Positions 15,527 to 24,823 are shown, counted from the stretch's first letter. The stretch is DNA of 47,944 bases from JABMPX01 sp964649795 (GCA_964649795.1 CAZYQY010000004.1:1-47944), one strand, 5' to 3'. Notes: generated from the letters alone by a model not told the origin. Made by a program: numbers and translations.

Positions 15527-17239
15527 ATGAAGAAAATTGCTCGCCAATTAATCAAAACAGGATTAATTATTTTGACTTGCTTAATCTATCTAGTATTAGT
15601 CCTGCAAATAGTTAATGGGCAAAGAATTGCTTTAGGAATTAAACTGGCTGATTTTAATTTGGGCGGCCATAAATTATTTTCTGCTCAAGAACTATTGAAA
15701 AATAAATCAGAGGATTTTTCCGAACAAGAAATAATATTTATCTGTGAAAAAGAAATACCTGATTTAACAATTAAAATAAATGATTTAGGACTACAAATAG
15801 ATGAATTAGCAACTATTAAATATATTTACCAAATTGGTCATAGAGCAAATTTCTTTGTTAATCTTAAAGAACAATTAATTGCTTTAATCGGCCTTTATGA
15901 TCTTGACGTAATCTATACTATAGATGAAAACAAATTCCAAGAGAAAACAAAAGAACTTTTTAAGGATATTGAAAGGCCAGGGCGAAGCGCCTCTTTACTT
16001 TTTGATGAACAAGCCAATGATTTTTTGCTTCAGCATTCAAACGAAGGAATTGTTGTTAATAGAGAAAAACTATTATCTAACTTAACAGAATTGATTAAGT
16101 CGTTTTTCAATGAGCCAATTAATTTAGAGTTGGTTTTTGATGAGCCAACGATTAAAAACAATGAAGTGGATTTGGCTAAAGAAAAGGCTCAAAAAATCTT
16201 GTCTGGACAGCCCTACCAATTAATTTTAGAAACAAGAATTTGGAATATTGATAAAGCCCGTTTAATTGACTGGCTCAAGTTTGAGCCAATCCAGGAAAAC
16301 AAAATAGACAATCAGATTTTAGGAATCTTTTTAGATAACGCTCAGATTAAAGAATATTTAAAAAAAATAACATCAACCATTAATCAATATCCCATTGATG
16401 CTCGTCTAGAAACTCAAGAAAATCGGGCCATTGTTTTTACGCCAAATCAAGAAGGTTATGGGATAGATATAAATAAAACAATTGAACAATTAGAGCAAAA
16501 CATTATGGCTGATTCTCCGATTAAAAAGACTGTCATTACTGCGCAAAAACTATTGCCCAAAATTACTCTTGATCAAACCAATGACCTGGGAATTAATGTT
16601 TTGCTTGGCCAAGGCATTTCCAATTTTTATGGCTCGCCGAAAAATAGGGTGCATAATATAAAGATCGGCGTAGCTAAATTCAATGGATTAATCCTTAATC
16701 CGGACGAAGAATTTTCATTTAATGCTCTTTTAGGAGGCAGCGGACCTGAACAAGGATTTTTGCCTGAATTAGTTATTAAGAAAAATAAAACCGTGCCTGA
16801 ATATGGAGGCGGGTTATGCCAGGTTTCAACTACTTTTTTTAGAGTAGCAATTAATAGCGGTTTAAAGATTACTGAACGGTCAGCTCATGCTTTTCCAGTT
16901 CAATATTATAATCCACAAGGATTTGACGCTACAATTTATGAACCGCATCCTGATTTTCGTTTTGTCAATAATACACCCAACCATATTTTAATTGAAACAA
17001 AAGTTCAGGGCTATCAATTAATTTTTAATTTTTATGGCACAAATGACGGCCGAGATATAAGAATCAAAGGACCTTATATTTTAGAAAGCAATGAAGACGG
17101 CTCAATGAAAGCCGTCTTATATCAAGAAATTTATCAAAAAGGCGAACTTATTGATAAACAGGAGTTTTATTCTAATTACAAATCCCCTGACCTATATCCA
17201 GTAGGAACTGCAGAAGAAGAAACTAATGACGGCCCTTGA
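15527..17239 (+). CDS. VanW-domain exported protein with peptidoglycan-binding-like repeats
   Basis: A 570-aa protein with an N-terminal signal-anchor helix (about 10-30), two repeats of the PG_binding_4/YoaR type (about 40-190 and 195-350), the VanW domain (about 365-500; EFSFNALLGGSGPEQGF, YGGGLCQVSTTFF, FPVQYYNPQGFDATIYEP) and a short beta-rich tail (about 510-560) that could be a G5-like segment. VanW proteins are envelope proteins with poorly known roles, often near vancomycin-resistance or cell-wall genes. It overlaps the convergent PAP2 gene by 17 bases. Confidence 0.88.
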   Translation: MKKIARQLIKTGLIILTCLIYLVLVLQIVNGQRIALGIKLADFNLGGHKLFSAQELLKNKSEDFSEQEIIFICEKEIPDLTIKINDLGLQIDELATIKYIYQIGHRANFFVNLKEQLIALIGLYDLDVIYTIDENKFQEKTKELFKDIERPGRSASLLFDEQANDFLLQHSNEGIVVNREKLLSNLTELIKSFFNEPINLELVFDEPTIKNNEVDLAKEKAQKILSGQPYQLILETRIWNIDKARLIDWLKFEPIQENKIDNQILGIFLDNAQIKEYLKKITSTINQYPIDARLETQENRAIVFTPNQEGYGIDINKTIEQLEQNIMADSPIKKTVITAQKLLPKITLDQTNDLGINVLLGQGISNFYGSPKNRVHNIKIGVAKFNGLILNPDEEFSFNALLGGSGPEQGFLPELVIKKNKTVPEYGGGLCQVSTTFFRVAINSGLKITERSAHAFPVQYYNPQGFDATIYEPHPDFRFVNNTPNHILIETKVQGYQLIFNFYGTNDGRDIRIKGPYILESNEDGSMKAVLYQEIYQKGELIDKQEFYSNYKSPDLYPVGTAEEETNDGP

Positions 17240-18410
17240 TTGAATTGATTAAAAATTTAATTGCTTGAGGAATTTTTACCAGATCTTTTCTAATCTGGCT
17301 TTTAAATTTACTTTCCTGAATATCCATTCTGTTTAATGAATAATATTTTTTCTCTAATTTAATTAGAATCCCAGCCAGCCAAATTGATATAAAAGCAACT
17401 GGTAAAGCAACTAAAATATCTATAAAATAATGCTGGGCCAAATAAAAAGTGCCGAATGTAGAGAAAAAGAACCAGGGCAAAGTCAAAAAAATAGTCCTTT
17501 TCTTAAATTTGAAAAAATAATAGACAATAATAATAGCCCAGGCAACGTGCATGCTCGGCATTGTGCTGATTGGAGCAGTCTTGCCTTGCTCAACGCCCGA
17601 TCCCTCGTGAAAGTCCATAATACATTCGCCAGGATTATAGTTTTTTGTTATCCCGGACAAAGAAATGTCTATTTCTTTATTGTAAACATTATTTAAATAA
17701 GCATTTTGAGGGCTATTTGCCGGAAAACAAAACCATAAAGGCAAAGATATCATAACAGCAGAAACTGTTGCCATAATATATCGGCTGAAAAAAGCTTTTT
17801 GGCCGCTCGCATAAAAGACAATCCAAGCAATCCCCATGGCTATCCCCAATCCAAGAAAAGAATAGATAAAAAGATAAGGAATCTTGCCGGAAAAAACATC
17901 TTGATTGCTTAAAGCAAAAAACGGATAAAAACCAAAAATAGATTCGTCCATTTTAGCAAATAAAGTATCAACTAATCTTTCTTGCAGATAAACAGCTAGC
18001 AACCCGAGCAAAGAATTAATCAAAGTAAAAAAGACAGTCACTCCTAAAAATGGTCTTATAAAAAATAAAACATTTACTAAAAATTTTTTTAATTTAGGCC
18101 AGCTATTAGAAAATTGTTTTGGCAAAGAAAAAATAGTATTTTTGAAAGAATTTTTCTTCTCAACAAAAGGAGACATGCATTTGATTAAATAAAGATATAT
18201 TTTAAAAAGGATATAAAAAAAGATAAAAATAAAACTAAGTAAAAAGTATCTTGCTCCTAAAGCAATGTTTTCAAAACTGTTCTTAAAAAAAGTCCACCAG
18301 ATTAACTGAGGGTTTAAAACAAAATAAAAGAAAAATAAAAATATTGAAAAGATTAATAAAAGATACTCTTCAATCCTGATTGACTGAAGAATATTTTTAA
18401 TTTTATTCAT
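17223..18410 (-). CDS. PAP2-superfamily membrane phosphatase
   Basis: A 395-aa integral-membrane protein with about eight helices. The PAP2 motifs are PSMHVAWA near residue 265 (motif 2, catalytic His) and AQHYFIDILVA near 315 (motif 3, the nucleophilic His and its Asp). The first motif (KxxxxxxRP) is not obvious. It probably removes phosphate from a lipid or polyprenyl pyrophosphate, for example in undecaprenyl carrier recycling; the long N-terminal helical part resembles inositol-phosphotransferase-type PAP2_3 members. ATG at 18410 is preferred to an in-frame TTG at 18434. Confidence 0.82.
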   Translation of the reverse strand: MNKIKNILQSIRIEEYLLLIFSIFLFFFYFVLNPQLIWWTFFKNSFENIALGARYFLLSFIFIFFYILFKIYLYLIKCMSPFVEKKNSFKNTIFSLPKQFSNSWPKLKKFLVNVLFFIRPFLGVTVFFTLINSLLGLLAVYLQERLVDTLFAKMDESIFGFYPFFALSNQDVFSGKIPYLFIYSFLGLGIAMGIAWIVFYASGQKAFFSRYIMATVSAVMISLPLWFCFPANSPQNAYLNNVYNKEIDISLSGITKNYNPGECIMDFHEGSGVEQGKTAPISTMPSMHVAWAIIIVYYFFKFKKRTIFLTLPWFFFSTFGTFYLAQHYFIDILVALPVAFISIWLAGILIKLEKKYYSLNRMDIQESKFKSQIRKDLVKIPQAIKFLINSIKGRH

Positions 18411-18463
18411 AAAATAATAAGGATAGAAATCCAATAGTCAAAACAATTAAAATAAATATCTTG

Positions 18464-18545
18464 TGTCCTCGGTGGGAGTCGAACCCACAAGGGTTTCCCC
18501 ACTTGGTCCTAAACCAAGCGCGTATTCCAGTTTCGCCACGAGGAC
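18464..18545 (-). tRNA. tRNA-Leu(TAG)
   Basis: A class II tRNA with acceptor GTCCTCG/CGAGGAC, anticodon stem CTTGG/CCAAG with loop TTTAGGA (anticodon TAG, complement at 18509-18511), a long variable arm, and T-arm GTGGG-TTCGACT-CCCAC. The discriminator is A. Confidence 0.95.
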
Positions 18546-18611
18546 AAATACACTAATTAGTAAAAGTAGATCTTGTTATATTTTAGACCAATCCTAAATA
18601 CCAGTCAACTA

Positions 18612-18640
18612 TTGACATTTCTATTTTTACCATATATAAT
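18612..18640 (+). promoter_or_regulatory. Consensus promoter of the SPFH/lectin-like operon
   Basis: A perfect TTGACA (18612-18617), a 17-base spacer and a perfect TATAAT (18635-18640): the best sigma-70 promoter in the window. The leader of about 80 bases carries a small hairpin (AAGGAAC/GTTCCTT) and an AGGAGG ribosome-binding site. Confidence 0.85.
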
Positions 18641-18729
18641 ATAGACAAGAAATTTAAGTGATAAGGAACTTGAATTTCCACGGTTCCTTTAAAAAATAAT
18701 AAAAATTTTACTGAAAAGGAGGAAGGACA

Positions 18730-19818
18730 ATGACGGCAGCAATTATTTTTGGATTGATTGGGTCAGGAGCTTTATGGTCATTAGCGAATATTTGGGGGTG
18801 TGTGCCTTTAGGATTAGGGTTAATAGGATTAACTCTCTGCTTAAAAAAAATCCCGGCTGAACCGCCTCATCTTGGTGTTGTAACAATTTGGGGAGAAAGA
18901 AAGGAAAAAATTAAAAAAGAAGGACTACGGTTTTTAGCTCCTTTTTTTCCATTTCTCTATGATGTAATTTTAATCAATGTAGAGAAAAAAAATCAAGACC
19001 TGCCAGCCGAAACCATTAGAACACCTGATTTAGCAGTTTTAGAAATACCTATAAGCTTGACATGGACACCAGGAACACCAAAAAAAGATGACAAAAAAAA
19101 TGGGGCATTTCTTATTAACTATCTCAATAGCGGAGGCGAAGACGGAGTCGTAGATATCTTAGCTGATATTGTTAGGGAGAGAGTGCGAGAATGGGCAATT
19201 GCAGTTAATGAAGGACCTCAAAGGTTTAAAGATGCTATTGGAGCTCAAGAAGAAGCAGTAGAAATTCTTGTTAAAACAATTGCTGGAGAAGAATTAGAAG
19301 CTATAGATTCCTCGGTGCCAACTCCTATTCTTTTTAAGTATTTCAACAAGCCAATGATAATGCCAAATAAAGATCAAGTCAAAAAATGGGGTAAAAAGTG
19401 GAAAGTAGTTGAAGAAATGCTTGAACAAGAAGATAGGATAAGAACTGAAAAAGCGATTCAAAAAAGAAGGAATATTATTAAAATGATTAAAACTGGCAAT
19501 GGCACACAACCAATTCCTCAATTGGGTATCACTTTGAATCGTTTAAATATCGGCGACATCACTATTAAACAAGGAACTCAACTAGAAAAAGCCGCCGAAC
19601 GAGAAGTAACGGAAGAGAGAGAACGAGCGGCAGAGATATTAGAGTTAAAACATGTTAGGAATAGAATTAAGGAACTCACAGAAATGAAATATTCTCTTCA
19701 AGAAGCTCGCGATATTGTTCAGACCGAAAGAAGCAAAGTAGACAAAAAAATTAACGAGATTATAGGAATAGATCTTGAGGGACTCGGTCGAGGGCTAGGC
19801 CAAGATTTCAAAAAATAG
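18730..19818 (+). CDS. SPFH/Band-7 (stomatin/prohibitin-like) membrane protein
   Basis: A 362-aa protein with two N-terminal hydrophobic helices (about 3-20 and 24-38), an SPFH domain (about 45-220; HLGVVTIWGERKEKIKKEGLRFLAPFFP) and a long charged coiled coil (about 225-350) in which EREVTEERERAAEILELK is typical of oligomer-forming Band-7 proteins. Such proteins build membrane cages or microdomains. The gene has a consensus promoter and a strong AGGAGG site and is followed by a co-transcribed secreted protein, unlike the housekeeping genes around it. Confidence 0.85.
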   Translation: MTAAIIFGLIGSGALWSLANIWGCVPLGLGLIGLTLCLKKIPAEPPHLGVVTIWGERKEKIKKEGLRFLAPFFPFLYDVILINVEKKNQDLPAETIRTPDLAVLEIPISLTWTPGTPKKDDKKNGAFLINYLNSGGEDGVVDILADIVRERVREWAIAVNEGPQRFKDAIGAQEEAVEILVKTIAGEELEAIDSSVPTPILFKYFNKPMIMPNKDQVKKWGKKWKVVEEMLEQEDRIRTEKAIQKRRNIIKMIKTGNGTQPIPQLGITLNRLNIGDITIKQGTQLEKAAEREVTEERERAAEILELKHVRNRIKELTEMKYSLQEARDIVQTERSKVDKKINEIIGIDLEGLGRGLGQDFKK

Positions 19819-19827
19819 GAGGTAAAA

Positions 19828-20406
19828 ATGTCTAAAAAATGGAAATGGTTTTTGGGATTGATTGGGACATGTCTATTGGTAGTACCCTTTTTAATGCTAA
19901 TAGATTTTCCTGAAAAATCTAATTCTAATAAAGAAGTAACCCATAAAAAACAATCTCGTCATTTTTCTGGCAATGCTGTCACAAAAAATCCTGACGGATC
20001 ATGGACAATTCCTGTATTAGCTAGAAAGATGGTAACTGACTCAACAGTCCAAGTAACAAAAGGCAAAAAAGTCATTATTACTGCAATCGGAAAAGTTAAT
20101 AGCTGTAGCGACCGTAATGATGGAGCTTTTGGCTGGACAGGTCCAGAAGGAAGAAGGTGGAGTTGGGACGCCAAAAGGAAACGTACACTTGGATCAACTA
20201 ATTCCCCGTTTATGGCCCTCTGTGTCAAAATAGGGGAAAATGGAGAGTGGTTCTTAGTAGGAACAAATAAAGTTTTCCTAGCAAAACAAAATGGGAAACT
20301 TTATTTCACCGTCAACGATGACATCTATGATAGTCGAGGAAGATTCCGGCCAGATTGGATGAGGGACAATGTTGGCAAATTTATTGTCAATATAAAATTA
20401 ACATAA
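19828..20406 (+). CDS. Exported lectin-like protein (PA-IL/LecA-type domain, tentative)
   Basis: A 192-aa protein with an N-terminal signal-anchor (about residues 6-26), a basic linker and a beta-sandwich-like domain (about 60-192). The pattern GAFGWTGPEG ... FMALCVKIGENGEWFLVGTNKVF ... GKLYFTVNDDIYDSRG ... GKFIVNIKL resembles the PA-IL/LecA-like galactose-binding lectins, where the NDD segment takes part in calcium and sugar binding. Two Cys flank the domain. AGGAGG precedes the ATG by 5 bases. Paired with the SPFH protein, it could be a surface adhesin assembled in a membrane microdomain (inference). Confidence 0.6.
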   Translation: MSKKWKWFLGLIGTCLLVVPFLMLIDFPEKSNSNKEVTHKKQSRHFSGNAVTKNPDGSWTIPVLARKMVTDSTVQVTKGKKVIITAIGKVNSCSDRNDGAFGWTGPEGRRWSWDAKRKRTLGSTNSPFMALCVKIGENGEWFLVGTNKVFLAKQNGKLYFTVNDDIYDSRGRFRPDWMRDNVGKFIVNIKLT

Positions 20407-20412
20407 TAAGAC

Positions 20413-20449
20413 AAGAGGCAGGAAGCATTCGCTTCCCTGCCTCTTTTTT
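20413..20449 (+). terminator. Terminator of the SPFH/lectin-like operon
   Basis: A 14-bp stem (AAGAGGCAGG-AAGC paired with GCTT-CCTGCCTCTT, one bulged C) with an ATTC loop, followed by a run of six Ts. Confidence 0.9.
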
Positions 20450-20464
20450 GTTATACTTGAAAAA

Positions 20465-22129
20465 ATGAAATATTTTATTTTTCGCAATATAAACAAAAAT
20501 CAGATACTTTGCCTTTTTTTAGTTTTTACTTTATTTTTTACTATTTTCTTTTTAATCCAATTTTCATCTCTTAATCTATGCGGAGTAGATGCCTATTATC
20601 ATATTAAATATGCCGAGCTTTATAGAACTTTAGGTATAAAAGAAACTTTAAATAATTTTAGCGCAGGAGAATATACTACATTAAATAAATATCCAACAGA
20701 CCTTTCTTTTTTTTATCACATTCTTTTAATTCCTTTTACTTATGGCAATCTAATAAATGGAAGCAAATTAGCAGCTATTATTTTTGCTTCTTTGATTTTT
20801 GTTTTGTTTTATTGGGTTTTGAAAAAATTTAAAATAAAATACAGTTTTCTCTGGACTTTATTATTTTTTACTGCTTCGAGCAACTTTATTTCTCGCATAA
20901 CTCTTTCACGGGCCTTTCTTTTATCTATTTTATTCCTAATTTTGGGTTTTTACTTAATTGTTAAAAAAAAATATATTTGGCTTTTTGTATTATCTATTTT
21001 TTACGCTTTAACCTACACTGCCTCACAGCTTATTTTAGTTATTGGTTTAATTTATGTTTTAATAGAATTTTGGAAAATTAGAAAATTTAATTGGAAGATT
21101 TTATTTTACCCTTTTGCTGGGATTTCGATAGGAATAATTACTCGATATAATTTCCTCCAAAATCTTTATAATATATTTGTCCAAAATTTTTATGTTCTTT
21201 TTTATAAACTTAATGGAGTCAAATTAAGTATTGGTGCTGAAATGCATCCAATCAGCGCTTCTGTAAAAACCAATTTAATTCTGCTTTCTCTTTTTTGCTT
21301 GGGAATATCTTTTATAATTATAAATTTCAAAGAAAAAAGAATTAAAAAAAATACATTATCAGTTGTCTATGTCTATACTTTTTTTCTATCTGTTTTCTTC
21401 TGTTTATTAACTTTTATGAGTCAGCGTTTTTTTGAATATTGGACCCCCTTTACTTTATTGTTTGCAGTTTTTACTTTTAAATATATTTCTCAAGACAATT
21501 ATTGGAGAAATTTAATTGCCGAATTTCTTAAGATATTCCGAAAAAAATATTTTTCTTTGTTTTGGCTAAAGCCTTTTGCTCTTGTTTTTCTTGGCTTAAT
21601 TATTGTTTTTTTTAGTTATATTAATATTACTCAAGCGATTAATTCTATGGAAGAAAATATTTATCCTTTTGATAAATATCAAGAAGCTGGAAAATGGTTA
21701 AGACAAAATACCCCGCAACAGTCAATTATTTTCAACGCTAATTGGGATAATTTTCCTCAATTATTCTTCTACAATCATCAAAATAAGTATATTGTTGGCA
21801 TGGATCCTACTTTTATGTATGTTTATAATAAAAAGCTTTATTGGCTTTGGAATAATATTGCCAGTCAAGGCATTGTCTGTTCTCAATCCAAAGAAAAATG
21901 CCCTGATTCTGTTTATACTGAAAAATTTTCTATACGCGGGCAAAAAATATACCAAATTATTAAGGATGAATTCCAAAGTGAATATATTTTCATAGACAAC
22001 TGCAAAACATCTAATTTTGAAATACACAGAATATTTAAAAAAATATTAGAGAGCTCTTTTTTGTTTGAAAAAGTTTATCAATCTCAAAAATACCCAGAAG
22101 TAATGATTTTTCAGCTAAAAGATAATTAA
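20465..22129 (+). CDS. Multi-pass GT-C-like glycosyltransferase / oligosaccharyltransferase-like protein
   Basis: A 554-aa membrane protein with an N-terminal helix, then the outer loop CGVDAYYHIKYAELYRTLG that looks like the first catalytic loop of STT3/PglB and related GT-C enzymes (D-x-YYH), about ten further helices, and a soluble C-terminal domain of about 140 residues (from DKYQEAGKWLRQNTP). The usual WWDYG motif of STT3 is not visible, so a lipid-linked-sugar glycosyltransferase is as likely as a true oligosaccharyltransferase. TATACT lies 7 bases before the ATG, suggesting a leaderless mRNA. Confidence 0.6.
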   Translation: MKYFIFRNINKNQILCLFLVFTLFFTIFFLIQFSSLNLCGVDAYYHIKYAELYRTLGIKETLNNFSAGEYTTLNKYPTDLSFFYHILLIPFTYGNLINGSKLAAIIFASLIFVLFYWVLKKFKIKYSFLWTLLFFTASSNFISRITLSRAFLLSILFLILGFYLIVKKKYIWLFVLSIFYALTYTASQLILVIGLIYVLIEFWKIRKFNWKILFYPFAGISIGIITRYNFLQNLYNIFVQNFYVLFYKLNGVKLSIGAEMHPISASVKTNLILLSLFCLGISFIIINFKEKRIKKNTLSVVYVYTFFLSVFFCLLTFMSQRFFEYWTPFTLLFAVFTFKYISQDNYWRNLIAEFLKIFRKKYFSLFWLKPFALVFLGLIIVFFSYINITQAINSMEENIYPFDKYQEAGKWLRQNTPQQSIIFNANWDNFPQLFFYNHQNKYIVGMDPTFMYVYNKKLYWLWNNIASQGIVCSQSKEKCPDSVYTEKFSIRGQKIYQIIKDEFQSEYIFIDNCKTSNFEIHRIFKKILESSFLFEKVYQSQKYPEVMIFQLKDN

Positions 22130-22130
22130 A

Positions 22131-22172
22131 TTAAAAAACCAAGCATAACAAAAAATTGCCTGGTTTTTTATT
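22131..22172 (+). terminator. Terminator after the GT-C-like gene
   Basis: An A-rich arm (AAAAAACCAAGC) pairs imperfectly with GCCTGGTTTTTT and ends in a T run. On the minus strand it could also end the VirB2-like gene at 22203. Confidence 0.65.
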
Positions 22173-22202
22173 TATAAATTATAATATTTGATTATTTATA
22201 AA

Positions 22203-22544
22203 TTACTTTATTATACTCTCTATAAATTTTTGAGCTACTCCAGCAAATAAAGCTACTCCAATACCAACTAATCCCCAAACGAATCTTTTTCTGGCTTCTG
22301 TTAATTTATCGTCATTACCGCCAGCTGTCATCCAGGTCAAACCAGCCCAAACAATCATCATAACACCCAAGATTAAAACAATCGCTTGAAACCAGTTAAC
22401 AATCGTTTCCATAATCTTCGTTATGCCAGTAAGACTTGTTGGCCCTACTCCAGTTGCAGCAAATATTGCTGGGGCTATAAGAAATAAAGACACACAAGTC
22501 AGAATTCCAACAGCAAAAAATGTTTTTGTTTTTCTATTTTTCAC
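22203..22544 (-). CDS. VirB2/TrbC-like pilin family protein
   Basis: A 113-aa protein with a signal-peptide-like N-terminus (about residues 6-28, ending IFAA), then two hydrophobic helices separated by a short polar turn (MTAGGNDDKLTEARKRF), the standard TrbC/VirB2 layout. CPR genomes carry many such small proteins without a full type IV secretion set; the role is unknown. The GTG at 22544 is chosen because the AAAGGGGG Shine-Dalgarno sequence lies 8 bases before it; the GTG at 22553 touches the G run. It is the last gene of the gyrA operon or a nearby separate unit. Confidence 0.75.
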   Translation of the reverse strand: MKNRKTKTFFAVGILTCVSLFLIAPAIFAATGVGPTSLTGITKIMETIVNWFQAIVLILGVMMIVWAGLTWMTAGGNDDKLTEARKRFVWGLVGIGVALFAGVAQKFIESIIK

Positions 22545-22644
22545 AAATTTCACCCCCTTTCATATAATTTATTAAAATCTTAATTTTATTATGAATTACA
22601 GCATTCATCTGAGACGAACTCTTTATTTTATTTGATTATTATTT

Positions 22645-22992
22645 TTAAGAGAGAATATTCTTAATCAAAGTAATCCATGTTTTCCCCATTATTAGTATTG
22701 CTAAACCAATTAAAGACCAAGTTAGCGCTTTCTTAGCTTTAGTGATATCATCATCATTGCCTCTGGAAATCATAAATAAAATGCCAGAATAAACAATCAT
22801 AATAACAGCAATTAATATGCCAATATTAACAATCCATTTTATAATACTTCCGACTAATTCACTAAAATCAGTTGTTTCGATTGGATTAGGCAAATTACTG
22901 TTCGCTCCATAAATAACGAAAGGAATGAATAGAATTAAAATAAAAATTGAAATTAATAATAGAGGATATTTTACTAATTTATTTTTAAACAT
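22645..22992 (-). CDS. VirB2/TrbC-like pilin family protein, paralogue
   Basis: A 115-aa protein with the same plan as its neighbour: N-terminal hydrophobic signal (about 8-28), then two helices around the polar turn SRGNDDDITKAKKAL. The shared NDD...A(R/K) turn shows the two genes are paralogues. It starts 8 bases after the solute-binding protein gene, so it is probably co-transcribed; no Shine-Dalgarno sequence is seen, in contrast to the other copy. Confidence 0.72.
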   Translation of the reverse strand: MFKNKLVKYPLLLISIFILILFIPFVIYGANSNLPNPIETTDFSELVGSIIKWIVNIGILIAVIMIVYSGILFMISRGNDDDITKAKKALTWSLIGLAILIMGKTWITLIKNILS

Positions 22993-23000
22993 AAATATTT

Positions 23001-24278
23001 TTATTTCATTAAAAGAGTTATTTGATTAGCTGATTTTTCAATTGCTTCTTCAATAGTGGCTTCTCCTAATATTACTGATTCTATCATGTCAGCTAAAATA
23101 GTTTCAATGCTTAAGTTATCCACCTGGTACCAGGAATGCGCTGTTAATGCCTGTTCGGCAAAAATTCCTATATCAGGATCGTCTTTTTGCCAAGATACTA
23201 AATCGCGGCGCGCAGTCGGTCTTTTAGTTAATTCTAAATATTTTTGCGTATTTTCTTTTTCAGACAGCCAAACAATAAATTGCCAGGCAGCTTTGGCTTT
23301 TTGGCAATTACTAGAGACAGTTAATCCCCAATAATTAGCATAATTAATATCTTTAGTTGAGCCCTTAATTTGCGGCATAGCTGCAACATTAAAATTTAAA
23401 TATGGCGCTTTTGCTTGAATGGTTGGTAGGTTATATGCATAATTAAACATCATAGCTGCTTTGCCTTCGTAAAAAGCATCAATAGAATAATGCATCCGGG
23501 TATTCCAGGTATATACTGATTTTAATGGATTAGCAAAATCAGTATAAAATTCCAAAGCTCTTTGTCCAGGACTAAAATCTTCTATTTTTTGGTCAAAGAT
23601 AGCTCTTCTTTTGTCTTGATCAACCATTTGAGCACCGGATTGAAGCATTAAAAGAGAAAGTATGTCAGTTGAACGATTAATATTGCGAGCTGTGCCTAAA
23701 ACAGCCCCTGCCTTAACAATATTCCCCCGTTCGTCACTAACAGTTAATTTTTCAACATCATCCAAAAATTCCTCCCATGTAACTGGCGATTGAGGAATGC
23801 CATTGGTATTAAAAATATCTTTATTGTAATAAAGAGCTAAAGTATCAACCCACAGTGGCATAGCAAAAATATAATTGTCTATAACAAAATCTTCATAAAT
23901 TACATCAACAAAATTCTCTTGAATCTGTTTAATTGTAATAAGCTCTGATGAAGCAGCTAATATTTTGTCTTTGTATCTGGGTACCCAAGTGTTATGAAGC
24001 ATGAAAATGTCTGGTCCGCGATTACTGGCCATTGCTTCAAGCAAATCTTTTTCATAAGTTGAGCTAATTTTTTTGTGATATTCAATTTTTATCTCTGGAT
24101 GCTCATTATTAAAATCCTCAATTAAAGAATCGTAAATATCCGAATCATCAAAAACTCCCCAGAATTCCAATTCCGCATTTTCAACTGGTTCTTTGCAGCC
24201 AGGGAAAATAGAAGCTAATCCAATAAGAATAACTGGAGCAATAAAAGTATAAAAAGTAGCAATTTTTACTTTAGACAC
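23001..24278 (-). CDS. Extracellular solute-binding lipoprotein, family 1
   Basis: A 425-aa periplasmic-type binding protein of the sugar ABC-transporter class (MalE/UgpB-like). The N-terminal hydrophobic signal ends in a lipobox-like FPGC, so it is probably a lipoprotein. The mature domain begins ELEFWGVFDDSDIYDSLIEDFN and contains the typical RGPDIFMLHNTWVPRY and EGKAAMMFNYAYNLP segments. No ABC permease or ATPase is near; orphan binding proteins can serve in adhesion or scavenging. The start codon is GTG, four bases after the methyltransferase stop. Confidence 0.85.
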   Translation of the reverse strand: MSKVKIATFYTFIAPVILIGLASIFPGCKEPVENAELEFWGVFDDSDIYDSLIEDFNNEHPEIKIEYHKKISSTYEKDLLEAMASNRGPDIFMLHNTWVPRYKDKILAASSELITIKQIQENFVDVIYEDFVIDNYIFAMPLWVDTLALYYNKDIFNTNGIPQSPVTWEEFLDDVEKLTVSDERGNIVKAGAVLGTARNINRSTDILSLLMLQSGAQMVDQDKRRAIFDQKIEDFSPGQRALEFYTDFANPLKSVYTWNTRMHYSIDAFYEGKAAMMFNYAYNLPTIQAKAPYLNFNVAAMPQIKGSTKDINYANYWGLTVSSNCQKAKAAWQFIVWLSEKENTQKYLELTKRPTARRDLVSWQKDDPDIGIFAEQALTAHSWYQVDNLSIETILADMIESVILGEATIEEAIEKSANQITLLMK

Positions 24279-24282
24279 AATT

Positions 24283-24819
24283 CTATTTTTTAAAAACTAA
24301 ACCATAATGCTGATTATCAAGAAATAATTCTTTATCTAAAATTAATTCTTCGTCGCTGGTTAATTTTTGAATTTCCTCTTTTGAAATAAACCAGCCCTGT
24401 TCAGGCGCCATATTAGAACCTTTAATCCATTCAATAATTACAATCTGGCCAATGTCTTTTAATACTCTCTTTGCTTCTCTAATAATCTCTGGTTTTTTTT
24501 GGGACTGGAATAAAATATTGCGTAAAATAACTAAATCTGCTGAATTGTCATTTATTTTTGAAGAGCCAGGAATTTCTAAATTACAATGAACTATTTCAAT
24601 ATTCTTAATATTTTCCAGTTCAGCTTTGCTTTTTACCGCTTCTAAATTTTCTTTAACTACATCTAAAGCGTAAACCTGTCCTTGATTAGTCAGTTTAGCT
24701 ACTGGAATACTAAAAAAACCTCCTCCACAGCCGAAATCAGCCACAATCATATTATCGCGGATATCCAATTGGCTTAAAATTTCTTCTGGCTTAAAAAAGC
24801 CATTGGCATTTTCTGTCAT
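24283..24819 (-). CDS. Class I SAM-dependent methyltransferase
   Basis: A 178-aa Rossmann-fold methyltransferase. Motif I is VADFGCGGGFFSIPVAK near residue 25, the acidic residue of motif II lies in VYALDVVKENLEAV, and the post-motif NSADLVILRNILFQ is clear. It resembles the small UbiE/Methyltransf_25 group. Substrate is unknown. It lies 4 bases after gyrA and 4 bases before the solute-binding protein gene. Confidence 0.82.
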   Translation of the reverse strand: MTENANGFFKPEEILSQLDIRDNMIVADFGCGGGFFSIPVAKLTNQGQVYALDVVKENLEAVKSKAELENIKNIEIVHCNLEIPGSSKINDNSADLVILRNILFQSQKKPEIIREAKRVLKDIGQIVIIEWIKGSNMAPEQGWFISKEEIQKLTSDEELILDKELFLDNQHYGLVFKK

Positions 24820-24823
24820 AAAA

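Noticed and set aside
17430..17696. An 88-codon plus-strand frame opposite the PAP2 gene
   Set aside because: It lies within a well-supported gene on the other strand and has no ribosome-binding site or family resemblance.
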